Part shown: piece after piece, positions 8,019-16,121 of the stretch
How the letters are laid out: the number at the start of each line of letters is the position of its first letter
Position numbering within the stretch: the first letter of the stretch is position 1
Assembly: GCF_001484765.1 (NCBI RefSeq)
Contig: NZ_LLXO01000031.1
Span: 1 to 62,449, forward strand
Direction: 5' to 3'
From: Entomohabitans teleogrylli
GTDB taxonomy: Bacteria; Pseudomonadota; Gammaproteobacteria; Enterobacterales; Enterobacteriaceae
DNA length: 62,449 nucleotides
Position numbers and translations under genes: made by a program
The notes under the pieces: model-generated
The model's input: the letters and a program-made list of their open reading frames with translations, nothing else
Databases searched by the model: none
What the model was told of the DNA's origin: nothing

Positions 8019-9239
8019 ATGAAATACCAATTCACTACCCTTGTTTCCCACAAAGCGGCGCTGATGTGCTGGCCCGCCCGGGTACTCAATGAAGAGGTTT
8101 GCCTGCCGGCGGCGGTGATTAAAAAATCGGCGCTGGAAAACAATATCCTGTGGATGCAGCGATATGCCGACGCCCGCGGCGTCTCTCTGGCGCCCCACGG
8201 CAAAACCACCATGACGCCGGGGATTTTTCGTCGCCAGCAGGAGGCCGGCGCCTGGGCTATCGGCGTCGGTACCCCGTGGCAGGCGGGCGTGGCGCTGGCC
8301 AGCGGAATCCGCCGCGTCCTGATGGCCAATCAACTGATCGGAGGCGCCAACATGCTGCTGGTCTCGCGGCTGAAACAGCATTACCGGCAAGCGGACTACC
8401 TGTGCTGTGTGGATAGTCTGAGCAACGCGCAAACCCTTTCCGCCTTTTTTACGCAGCGCGGCCAGACGCTGGATGTACTGGTGGAGCTGGGAGTGGCGGA
8501 CGGTCGCTGCGGATGCCGCACCGCGGAGCAGGCGTTGACGCTGGCGGAAGCGATATCCCGGCTGCCGGGCTTGCGGCTGCGCGGGCTGGAGCTGTACGAA
8601 GGGGTACTGCACGGCGACAATCCACAGCCCGCGGTAGAGGCGCTACTGGCCGACGCCGCCCGACTGGCCTGCCGGATGGCGGAGCTGGTCGACGGCGAGT
8701 TTCTGCTCACCGGCGCCGGCTCGGTCTGGTATGACGTGGTCTGTAATGTCTGGCTGGCGGCGACAAAGCCGGATAATTGCCGGATCGCCATTCGCCCCGG
8801 CTGTTACATCACCCTCGACGCCGGTATTTATCAGCAGGCACAGCAGGCGCTGGTGGAACGGGACCATATTGCCGGCGATCTGGGGGGCTCTCTTGCCAGC
8901 GCGCTGGAGCTGGTGGCGCTGGTGCAGTCAGTACCGGAAGCCGGCCGCGCGGTCGTGAACATCGGTAAGCGCGACAGCGCCTTTGATGCCGGTCTGCCGC
9001 AGCCCGTGGCGCACTATCGCGCAGGGAAAGCGCTGCCGTTAACGCCCGGCAGCGTCGCCAGCGTGGGGATGATGGATCAGCACTGTATGTTGACCTTCCT
9101 GCCGGGCAGCGACCTACAGGTTGGCGATATTCTGGTCTTCAGCACCTCGCACCCCTGCCTGACATTTGATAAATGGAAAACCCTGCTGCTGGTGGACGAT
9201 GACTATTGTGTGATTGAAGAGCTGGAGAGCGCCTTTTAG
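8019..9239 (+). CDS. Fold-III PLP D-threonine/D-serine dehydratase-like enzyme; candidate 2-amino-2-deoxy-aldonate (glucosaminate-type) dehydratase
   Basis: The 406-residue protein has an alanine-racemase-like N-terminal barrel with the PLP lysine in LAPHGKTTM (Lys62) and a C-terminal D-serine-dehydratase-like domain. The zinc ligands His378 and Cys380 are in SHPCLTFDKW, with DQHCMLTF before them. Such enzymes remove water and ammonia from D-configured beta-hydroxy amino acids, giving a 2-keto-3-deoxy acid. D-glucosaminate and D-galactosaminate are beta-hydroxy D-amino acids, and loss of water and ammonia from them yields exactly the KDG/KDGal substrate of the neighbouring kinase. An AAGGAA site precedes the ATG. 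Plain D-serine or D-threonine remains possible. Confidence 0.82.
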   Translation: MKYQFTTLVSHKAALMCWPARVLNEEVCLPAAVIKKSALENNILWMQRYADARGVSLAPHGKTTMTPGIFRRQQEAGAWAIGVGTPWQAGVALASGIRRVLMANQLIGGANMLLVSRLKQHYRQADYLCCVDSLSNAQTLSAFFTQRGQTLDVLVELGVADGRCGCRTAEQALTLAEAISRLPGLRLRGLELYEGVLHGDNPQPAVEALLADAARLACRMAELVDGEFLLTGAGSVWYDVVCNVWLAATKPDNCRIAIRPGCYITLDAGIYQQAQQALVERDHIAGDLGGSLASALELVALVQSVPEAGRAVVNIGKRDSAFDAGLPQPVAHYRAGKALPLTPGSVASVGMMDQHCMLTFLPGSDLQVGDILVFSTSHPCLTFDKWKTLLLVDDDYCVIEELESAF

Positions 9240-9297
9240 CGCGCTGTCAGATACTGGCAGCTCCCGGGAAATGGGGGTTGCGCAGGTCAGCGAATAA

Positions 9298-9321
9298 GCC
9301 CGCCGGCACATTCCGACGGGC
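9298..9321. terminator. Hairpin between convergent dehydratase and foxA genes
   Basis: GCCCGCCGG and CCGACGGGC can pair across a 6-nt loop with one mismatch. It lies between two convergent stop codons and could end both transcripts, but neither side has a strong T-run. Confidence 0.5.
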
Positions 9322-9335
9322 ATTATCAGCGGTTG

Positions 9336-11438
9336 TCAGAAACGCCAGGAAACGCTGCCGACAATACTGCGCTCGGCGCCGAAGTAGCAATACAACAGCG
9401 AATTGCAGGACGCCACGTAGCTTTTGTCAGTCAGGTTATTGACGTTAAGCTGCGCGATCACCCCTTTGAGGCCGATTTTCGACAGATCGTAGCCCACCGC
9501 CATATCCACCAGCGTATACGACGGCAGCGTATGGGTGTTGGTGCGATCCGAAGTAATGCCGTTGATATAGCGCACCCCGGAGCCCACAGTCAGACCATCA
9601 AGCGGCCCGCGGGTCACGTCATAACTTAGCCAGGCGCTGGCCTGGTTGCGCGGCGCATAGACCGCTCGCTTCCCCTGCTCCTCCGGGCCGCTCTTCTTGT
9701 AGCGAATATCCGTGTAAGTGTATGCCGTCTGTAGCCGCAGGTTATCCGTCAGATAGCCGATCGCCTCCAGTTCCACTCCTTCGGATTCGATCTCGCCGAT
9801 CGAACGGTAAGGATCGGTAGGCTCTTCCTTTGTGGCGATATTTTTCTGGTTGATGCGAAATAGCGACGCGCTGTACTGGCTTTGCGATCCTTCCGGCTGG
9901 AACTTTAGCCCCGCCTCCCACTGCTTACCCTTCATCGGCTCCAGCAGATTGCCGTTTTCATCGGTAAAGCTGGTAGGCGTAAAAGCGGTCGAATAACTGA
10001 CATACAGCGCGAAGCCGTTCTCAAACAGGTACAGCAGCGCGGCACGCGAGCTGAAGTTGCTCTTATCAAGGGAGCTACGCGTGTCACTGATCTTATTGGT
10101 ATTAGCGATCGACACCCGATCGTAGCGGCCCCCCAGCGTCAGGCGCCAGCCTTCCCAGGACAGTTGATCCTGGGCGTAGATCCCGGTCTGGCTCAGCTTG
10201 TGCTTTTCACGGCTGTAGACCGAAATGTAGTCTGGCTGCGCGCCATAAACCGGATTAAAGGCGTCAATGGGCGCAAAGGCGCCGTAGGACCAGGTGACGT
10301 TATTGCGGCGGTTCTGGTAGTCAACCCCCAGCAGCAGGCGGTGGTTCACCGCTCCGGTGTCCACGCTGCCGTCCAGTTGATTATCGAGGGTAATCGCCGA
10401 CAGCGATTCATCGGAGCCGGAGTAACCGCGATTAAGCTCGGTTTCGTTCAGCCAGCCAGCGGCATAGACCTGATCCAGTTGTACTTTGGTATGCAGGTAG
10501 CGCAGTTTCTGGCGTACCGACCAGCCGCTGTCGAAGGCGTGCCCGAAGTCATAGCCCACCATGTCTTCACGGCGATCATACTTGTCGTAATCCTTTTCTC
10601 CTTCATAGAAAGTATTGGCGATTTTTTTGCCATAGTGCGACACCACGGTGCCTTCATAAGGCAGACCGGAATGGCTGCCGCCCTGCGGATCGCGGTGCAG
10701 ATAGGCCATCAATTCCAGACGGGTACGATCGGAAATCCGCCACGTCAGGCTGGGGGCGATGGCATAACGCTCCTCTTGCAGCGGCCCGAATTGGGTATCG
10801 GCATAGCGGGTCATTCCGCTGAGGCGAAACGCCAGCCGATCGTTGTTATCCAGCGGCCCGGTCACATCGAACGCCGCGCCGCGCTGGCGGTTATTACCGG
10901 CGAACAGCTTGATCTGGCCGCCAAAGTCGAAGGAAGGTTTGCGAGAGTTCAGCGCCACGATCCCCCCCGGCGAAGCACGACCATACAGTACCGAGGCCGG
11001 CCCGCGCACCACTTCAATACTGTCCAGGAACCACGGATCGACCACCAGCGAACTGTGGGAGTTGGTGTCGCCCATTAATTTCAGGCCGTCAAGATAGACG
11101 TTATCCAGACTGCCGTCCGAAAAACCGCGCAGCACCATATAATCAAAGCGATTGGAGGCGCCAATCTGGTTGCTGTACACCCCTGGCGTGTAGCTCACCG
11201 CCTGGCGTACGCTGATAGCGCCCTGCTCTTCTATCTGGTTACGCGTGACGATCGATACCGACTGCGGGGTTTCGATATCCGGCGTTTCCAGTTTGGTCGC
11301 ACCGCTTTGCACCTGAGAGGCGACAACCAGCGTTTCGTCTTTAACGGAAGAGGTTAGTGTCTCCTGTGCTGCCGTGGGTAAAGCCATTCCCCCTGTCATG
11401 CAGCTTATTAACAATGCCAGCCGCGTTTTTACCAACAT
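9336..11438 (-). CDS. foxA: FoxA, TonB-dependent ferrioxamine B receptor
   Basis: The roughly 700-residue outer-membrane siderophore receptor has a signal peptide ending near TAAQ, a TonB box (ETLVVASQ), a plug domain (about 45-170; ETPQSVSIVTRNQIEEQGA, FDYMVLRGFSDGSLDNVYLDG, VVRGPASVLYGRASPGG) and a 22-strand barrel ending ...GSVSWRF with the terminal Phe needed for assembly. The sequence tracks Salmonella FoxA closely along its length. The ATG at 11438 has GGAGA at good spacing; the ATG at 11444 is too close to that site. An AraC-type gene lies directly upstream on the same strand and a Fur-box-like sequence lies in the leader, so iron and siderophore control is expected. Confidence 0.94.
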   Translation of the reverse strand: MLVKTRLALLISCMTGGMALPTAAQETLTSSVKDETLVVASQVQSGATKLETPDIETPQSVSIVTRNQIEEQGAISVRQAVSYTPGVYSNQIGASNRFDYMVLRGFSDGSLDNVYLDGLKLMGDTNSHSSLVVDPWFLDSIEVVRGPASVLYGRASPGGIVALNSRKPSFDFGGQIKLFAGNNRQRGAAFDVTGPLDNNDRLAFRLSGMTRYADTQFGPLQEERYAIAPSLTWRISDRTRLELMAYLHRDPQGGSHSGLPYEGTVVSHYGKKIANTFYEGEKDYDKYDRREDMVGYDFGHAFDSGWSVRQKLRYLHTKVQLDQVYAAGWLNETELNRGYSGSDESLSAITLDNQLDGSVDTGAVNHRLLLGVDYQNRRNNVTWSYGAFAPIDAFNPVYGAQPDYISVYSREKHKLSQTGIYAQDQLSWEGWRLTLGGRYDRVSIANTNKISDTRSSLDKSNFSSRAALLYLFENGFALYVSYSTAFTPTSFTDENGNLLEPMKGKQWEAGLKFQPEGSQSQYSASLFRINQKNIATKEEPTDPYRSIGEIESEGVELEAIGYLTDNLRLQTAYTYTDIRYKKSGPEEQGKRAVYAPRNQASAWLSYDVTRGPLDGLTVGSGVRYINGITSDRTNTHTLPSYTLVDMAVGYDLSKIGLKGVIAQLNVNNLTDKSYVASCNSLLYCYFGAERSIVGSVSWRF

Positions 11439-11463
11439 GAACATCTCCAGCGTGGTTTTTATT

Positions 11464-11482
11464 GTAAATAAGAATTATTACC
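11464..11482 (-). promoter_or_regulatory. Fur-box candidate upstream of foxA
   Basis: On the minus strand the 19-mer GGTAATAATTCTTATTTAC matches 12 of 19 positions of the Fur consensus GATAATGATAATCATTATC. It lies about 25-45 bp before the foxA start. An iron-regulated receptor is expected to have such a site. Confidence 0.5.
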
Positions 11483-11580
11483 TTTTTGGCATCCCACACA
11501 GTTATGCGTAATGACAATTCACGTATGCGCAGTGACAAAACGGTATGCGGCGCGCCCTAACGGCGAAATCCGCGTCGCAA

Positions 11581-12537
11581 TTAACAGGCGGCCCGTACGT
11601 CGCTGGGGGCGATGCCGTAGCGGCGGCGAAAGGCGGTGGAGAAGTTGGTGGCATGCTGGTAGCCGGACATCCAGGCCGCCTGCTGTACGCTGTAGCCCTG
11701 GGTCAGATAGCGACGCGCCAGCTCCAGACGGCAGTCGCGCAGGTAGTCGAACACGGAATGGCCGTAGGCGTGGCGGAACTTGCTGCGCAGGCTGCTGGAA
11801 CTCATTGCCGCCAGTTGCGCCAGTTCATTGAGGGTGTAATCTTTTTCCGGCTGCTGCTCCAGCAGACGGCGAATATTCTCCAGCCGGCGTCGCTCGCCGG
11901 AGGCGGCCTGCGCGCGCCCAACCTGTTGCTGCTGACGCAGCGTCAGGCAGTGGCCGAGCAACTGGAGCATCACGCCTTCCAGGATCATCTGGCGCGCCAG
12001 CGGTGGTCCGCTGCGGTGTCGGAAACTGTCCAGCCCGCACAGCAGGTACCCCGGCACCGGCCAGAGAAACGTCGGCGCGCCGCTCGCTTGCCACTGCTGT
12101 AGCAACAGCGCCAGTATTTCATCCTGGCAGCCATCGCCCAGCCCGACGCCCAGCGACAGGGTCTTTAACCGGCAGTCGGCCTGGTGGCGGGCGTTCATGA
12201 TCTGCCGCTCCCCGAGTTGCGAGCAGAACGCCATACCGGAGCGCACCACATACTCCTGACCATTGAGGCTCAGCATGACGCAGCCTTCCAGTACCACCAG
12301 CATATACAGCGGGCAGCTATGCAGCGACGTGCTCTCATAGGGTTGCAGAACGCGTACGTCGGAGCGGGTCAGACTGATGCCGGATGCCAGCGTCATCTCT
12401 TCGACATCCCCCTGCATCACAATATGTTTTTCACTCCCTGAGGCCCGGCACGACGATAGCGCCGGGAAGCGGTAATCGATCCCGTAGCGTTCGCCGAAAT
12501 GGATAAAATCATCGGTGGAGAAAAATCTTTTCAGCAT
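11581..12537 (-). CDS. foxR: AraC-family regulator of foxA, FoxR/PchR-like
   Basis: The 318-residue protein has an N-terminal ligand-sensing region and a C-terminal double helix-turn-helix (about 220-318). Visible are DYTLNELAQLAAMSSSSLRSKF and the signature SVQQAAWMSGYQHATNFSTAFRRRYG. AraC-type activators next to siderophore receptor genes (FoxR in Yersinia, PchR, YbtA) respond to the ferri-siderophore. The chosen ATG at 12537 begins MLKRFFSTDDFIHFGE; the frame extends upstream without family-like sequence. The ribosome site is weak. It is co-oriented with foxA, 142 bp away, and has its own Fur-box candidate upstream. The name foxR rests on context as much as on sequence. Confidence 0.82.
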   Translation of the reverse strand: MLKRFFSTDDFIHFGERYGIDYRFPALSSCRASGSEKHIVMQGDVEEMTLASGISLTRSDVRVLQPYESTSLHSCPLYMLVVLEGCVMLSLNGQEYVVRSGMAFCSQLGERQIMNARHQADCRLKTLSLGVGLGDGCQDEILALLLQQWQASGAPTFLWPVPGYLLCGLDSFRHRSGPPLARQMILEGVMLQLLGHCLTLRQQQQVGRAQAASGERRRLENIRRLLEQQPEKDYTLNELAQLAAMSSSSLRSKFRHAYGHSVFDYLRDCRLELARRYLTQGYSVQQAAWMSGYQHATNFSTAFRRRYGIAPSDVRAAC

Positions 12538-12662
12538 CGAAGGAGAGCCCGCGTTGCGCCTGACATCCGGTGTCGTGCCTGCCGGCGCGCGACATCCGCC
12601 GCGCACCGCAGCCCAAAAGTAACCGGCACACCATATCATCGCCACTGCCGGCCATCAATAGT

Positions 12663-12681
12663 ATTGATAACCATTCTCAAT
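12663..12681 (-). promoter_or_regulatory. Fur box upstream of the AraC-type regulator
   Basis: ATTGATAACCATTCTCAAT is a near-palindrome whose core on the minus strand, TGAGAATGGTTATCA, fits the 7-1-7 Fur motif very well. It lies about 130 bp before the regulator start. This is the stronger of the two Fur candidates here. Confidence 0.65.
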
Positions 12682-12721
12682 ATACTGGTGGCCGATCGCA
12701 AAATATCAGCCGCTGCGTCAC

Positions 12722-13108
12722 TCAGAAATGAATGCTGTTCAGGTTATTGGTCTCCGTCTCACCCGGGCAGTGGAAATAGCTGACCTGATAATCGCTATCG
12801 AGCTGGATAAGACGGTTGATGTGCTTAATATCGGGGGCGCTGAGCTTATGGAAGTTGGTGGGCATCGCCAGATTGTTGCCCTGACGATCGCGAAAGTGAA
12901 TTAAGGTGATGTACTTACCGTTGGGGGAAAATTGTAGTCCTTTGACCTGTAGCACCGCGCTGTTGATAGCGCAGGCGCCGGAACTGGTCGCCAGCGCGTC
13001 GATAGCACTAATGTGTCCATCGTCGCTCTTCACCACCACCGGCCTGGCGTCCATCACCCCATAGAACCCGATAAGACAGATAATCAATGCAATAACAATG
13101 CGCGCCAT
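12722..13108 (-). CDS. Hypothetical exported or membrane-anchored small protein
   Basis: The 128-residue protein starts MARIVIALIICLIGFYGVMDARP, a signal peptide or single membrane anchor. The rest is a soluble domain with two cysteines (GACAINSAV and YFHCPGETE) that could form a disulphide in the periplasm, and a LQFSPNGKYITLIHF strand pair. I do not recognise the family. It is downstream of, and co-oriented with, the MFS carrier (68 bp gap), so it may be the last gene of the M20/MFS transcript. No catalytic motif is visible. Confidence 0.6.
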   Translation of the reverse strand: MARIVIALIICLIGFYGVMDARPVVVKSDDGHISAIDALATSSGACAINSAVLQVKGLQFSPNGKYITLIHFRDRQGNNLAMPTNFHKLSAPDIKHINRLIQLDSDYQVSYFHCPGETETNNLNSIHF

Positions 13109-13176
13109 CGCTCTTTATCCCTGATGAGGGTAACGGAAGAGCGCAGAAGCCCCCCCGATCCCCCCTGCCCGAAAGG

Positions 13177-14598
13177 TTATGCGAGTTCCGGCTGCTGGCT
13201 TTTGTGCTGGCCAGGAATAATGAACAGAATCGCCAGCAGCGCCAGTACCCCGAAGCCGACATTCAGCCACAGCCCGGCGGCGCCGGCCTGGTGAATATCC
13301 CCGAACGCCGAGTAAACGGCCAGAGACAGCGCCACCCCCATCGCACCGCCCAGCGAACTGGCCAGCTTGTAGATCCCGGCGGCAACGGCGGCTTTCTCCT
13401 GCGGCGCGGCGGAAACAGCGGTATAGGTCGACGGCGTGGCATAGATCCCCAGTCCAAGACCGAACATGGCATAACCCACCATCACCAGCACTTTATACAT
13501 CGCCAGATCTTCAACGCTGGTCATCGACATCAGCACCACGCCCATAAAAGTAATGATGGTGCCCATGATCATCGGCAGCCGGCCGCCAAAGATGAACAGG
13601 ATCTTCTGGCCCACCGGCAGTAACGCCAGTACCGCCACCGCGTAAGTAATGGTCATGGTGGCGACATCGCCAGTGCTCAAACCGCGGCCCTGCAACATAT
13701 AGATATTGACAATCACCATCGCGCCGGCAATCGCGTTAAGCAGGAAGTTCGATAACGTAGCGCCAAAATAACCGCGCGATTTAAACAGCGAGAAATCCAC
13801 CAGTTGGGCAACGCCTTTACCCGGCGCGCTTTTTTCGACGAAATAGAAACTGATTAAACCAATAATCGACAGACCCATAGTACCGAGGAATTTAATATCG
13901 CCATATCCCCAGCTTCTGCCTTTGGATACCGCCAGTACCAGGCAAATCAGCGATGCAATAAATATCGCCGCGCCGCGGGTATCAAATTTCTTATCATTAA
14001 CTGGCGCTTTCGATTCCGGGGTGCCGAGCATTAACAATAAACCAAGAATCGCCACCCCGGCGCTAATCCAGAAAATAGCCTGCCAGCCAAGAGAAGGTTC
14101 AATCAGCCCCACCAGAATGGCGCAGAAACCGGAGCCGCCCCATGAGCCTACCGACCACCAGGTTAATGCCGTCGCCTGCTTTTTACCTTCAAACCAGGTT
14201 TTCATCAGCGCAATGGTGGACGGCATGATACAGGCGGCGGAAATGCCCTGCAGTCCGCGGCCAATAATCAGCATCTCCACATTGGGAGACAGCGCGACAA
14301 TCGCGGAGCCCACCACGCTTAACACCACCCCGATAAACGAAAAACGCATTCTGCCAAAGCGGTCCGCCAGCCCCCCGGCGGCCACAATACAGGCCGCGGA
14401 AAATAGCGGAGTAATCGAAGCGGCGAAATTTAATAAGTCCATTTTCGCCGGATCGTCAGTAATACCAAAATCTTTGGCGATAATAGGAATTAATGCCGCC
14501 TGCATCGATTGCGCAAACATCCAGAATGTTAACACCAGTAGCACAATACCAAGAATGAGACGTCCGTTGCCCTGATAATTTGTTTTTTCCGAACTCAT
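13177..14598 (-). CDS. MFS transporter, 14-helix DHA2-like
   Basis: The 473-residue inner-membrane carrier has many hydrophobic helices and the MFS motif A-like loop GGLADRFGRMRFSFIG (about residues 74-89) after helix 2. It also has GRGLQGISAACIMPSTIALM in helices 4-5, characteristic of the drug:proton antiporter-2 type. The start ATG at 14598 has AAGGAG before it and gives MSSEKTNYQGNGRL; an upstream extension is non-conserved. It lies 161 bp downstream of the M20 amidohydrolase on the same strand, so it may export or import that enzyme's substrate or product. Substrate unknown. Confidence 0.85.
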   Translation of the reverse strand: MSSEKTNYQGNGRLILGIVLLVLTFWMFAQSMQAALIPIIAKDFGITDDPAKMDLLNFAASITPLFSAACIVAAGGLADRFGRMRFSFIGVVLSVVGSAIVALSPNVEMLIIGRGLQGISAACIMPSTIALMKTWFEGKKQATALTWWSVGSWGGSGFCAILVGLIEPSLGWQAIFWISAGVAILGLLLMLGTPESKAPVNDKKFDTRGAAIFIASLICLVLAVSKGRSWGYGDIKFLGTMGLSIIGLISFYFVEKSAPGKGVAQLVDFSLFKSRGYFGATLSNFLLNAIAGAMVIVNIYMLQGRGLSTGDVATMTITYAVAVLALLPVGQKILFIFGGRLPMIMGTIITFMGVVLMSMTSVEDLAMYKVLVMVGYAMFGLGLGIYATPSTYTAVSAAPQEKAAVAAGIYKLASSLGGAMGVALSLAVYSAFGDIHQAGAAGLWLNVGFGVLALLAILFIIPGQHKSQQPELA

Positions 14599-14759
14599 AG
14601 AATTCTCCTTTGCCTGATATCCATCAATCACCAGACATGACATAACAGCCATTAGTAACCCAGGCGCAGTGCAGGTGTTTTATAGCAATACAGAAATGCG
14701 ATTATTATTACTGGCGGTTACCTGTTTTATTTATGATGTAATGGCGTGCCCCATTACTA

Positions 14760-15917
14760 TTACTTAAGAAACCGTTCGGTCAGTGTTGCCCAGAATGCCA
14801 CCGCCGGTTTCATAATTTCATCATTAAAGTCATAACCGGGGTTATGTACCGAACAGCCCTCGCCGGCGCCGACAAAGAAATAAGCGCCTTTCGGGTTCGC
14901 TTCCAGCATAAAGGCGAAGTCTTCACTGGCCATGGCGGGGGCGGCGTGGGTATCGATCAGCGATTCATCAAACAATTCGCGGGCGACGCTGATAGCGAAA
15001 TCGGTCATTTCACTATCGTTAAGTAACACCGGGCTGCCGTGAACGTGATGGACCTCAGCTTTAGCGCCAAAACTTTGCGCCTGACTGACGGCGATTTCGC
15101 TGATGCGTCGCAGTACCTGAGTGCGAACCTGCGGATCCAGCGTACGCACGCTGAGCTTGAGCGTAGCGCTAGCGTTGATGATATTCGCGACGCTGCCTGA
15201 CTGAATGCTGCCGACGGTGACGACCGCAGGCTGGAAAGGCGTGATGTTACGCGAGACGATAGTCTGCAGGGCAGTGACGATATAGCAGGCCACCACCGCG
15301 GAATCGATGGTTTTTTCCGGGATCGCGCCATGGCCGCCCACGCCGGTGACATCAATCTGCAGCGTGTCCGAGGAAGAGAGCATCGCTCCTTTGCGGAAAT
15401 TGAAGCTCCCCTGCTTCAGTCCCGGCATATTATGTAGCGCAAAGATGGCGTCACAGGGGAAGTGGCGAAACACCCCGTCATCAAGCATCACTTTGCCGCC
15501 ATACAGCAACTCTTCCGCTGGCTGGAAAATAACGTGTAGCGTACCGTTAAAACGGCGGGTCTTCGCCAGCCACTCGGCGGCAAACAGCAGCGTGGCGGTG
15601 TGGCCGTCGTGACCGCAGCCGTGGAACTTGCCGGCGATGGCGCTTTCCCAGGCTTTGCCGGAATTCTCCTGCATCGGCAGCGCGTCCATATCGGCGCGCA
15701 GTCCCAGCACCCGGTCGCTGTCGCCGACCCGTAGCGTGCCGACTACGCCGGTTTTCGCCATCCCGCGGTTAACCTCATAGCCCCAGCTTTCCAGTAAATT
15801 GGCCACAATATCGCTGGTGCGGGTTTCCTCGAACCCGATTTCGGGATGCTGGTGCAGGTCCCGGCGCAGCGAGGCGTAGTGTGAAATGTTGCTGTCAATA
15901 AACTCCTGTAACGACAT
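14760..15917 (-). CDS. M20 family metallo-amidohydrolase (hippurate hydrolase/AbgA-like)
   Basis: The 385-residue enzyme is a dizinc amidohydrolase that splits N-acyl amino acids or similar amides. Motifs: HQHPEIGFEE near residues 22-31, LRADMDALPM, HGCGHDGHTATLL (99-111), FQPAEE carrying the catalytic glutamate, and GGHGAIPEKTIDSV of the lid domain, with the final metal ligand in SVHNPGYDFND. GAGGAG precedes the ATG at 15917. It leads a transcript with the MFS carrier and diverges from the AraC/GH39-like regulator across a strong palindrome, implying control by it. Exact substrate unknown; aromatic N-acyl amino acids are common for the family. Confidence 0.9.
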   Translation of the reverse strand: MSLQEFIDSNISHYASLRRDLHQHPEIGFEETRTSDIVANLLESWGYEVNRGMAKTGVVGTLRVGDSDRVLGLRADMDALPMQENSGKAWESAIAGKFHGCGHDGHTATLLFAAEWLAKTRRFNGTLHVIFQPAEELLYGGKVMLDDGVFRHFPCDAIFALHNMPGLKQGSFNFRKGAMLSSSDTLQIDVTGVGGHGAIPEKTIDSAVVACYIVTALQTIVSRNITPFQPAVVTVGSIQSGSVANIINASATLKLSVRTLDPQVRTQVLRRISEIAVSQAQSFGAKAEVHHVHGSPVLLNDSEMTDFAISVARELFDESLIDTHAAPAMASEDFAFMLEANPKGAYFFVGAGEGCSVHNPGYDFNDEIMKPAVAFWATLTERFLK

Positions 15918-16047
15918 AAAGCCTCTCCTCAACCCCTGAATGACTATTCGACCATCTCATGTTGATACATGGCCAGGGCGTAAAATAGGCATACTCATGA
16001 TGAAATAGTGGTTTTTTTACGGGCATTTTCTGGCTGTTATTTCACCC

Positions 16048-16079
16048 ATATCAAAAAGGATCATGATCATTTTTGATAT
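16048..16079. promoter_or_regulatory. 32-bp near-perfect palindrome in the divergent M20 / AraC-fusion promoter region
   Basis: Arms ATATCAAAAA and TTTTTGATAT flank the centre ggatcatgatca; only one base pair of the 16 breaks symmetry. It lies 43 bp before the AraC-fusion start and about 130 bp before the M20 start. This is the most symmetrical operator-like element in the window and the natural target for the adjacent regulator, which is an inference. Confidence 0.65.
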
Positions 16080-16121
16080 CCTGGCCGGCAAATTACGCCC
16101 CCGGGACAGGGACTTAAGTCA

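Noticed and set aside
6380-9239. Cluster interpreted simply as D-amino-acid utilisation
   Set aside because: That reading leaves the KDGal kinase and KDPGal aldolase in the same operon unexplained; kept as the alternative hypothesis.
10164-11078. 304-codon plus-strand frame inside foxA
   Set aside because: Antisense shadow of the GC-rich foxA coding sequence.
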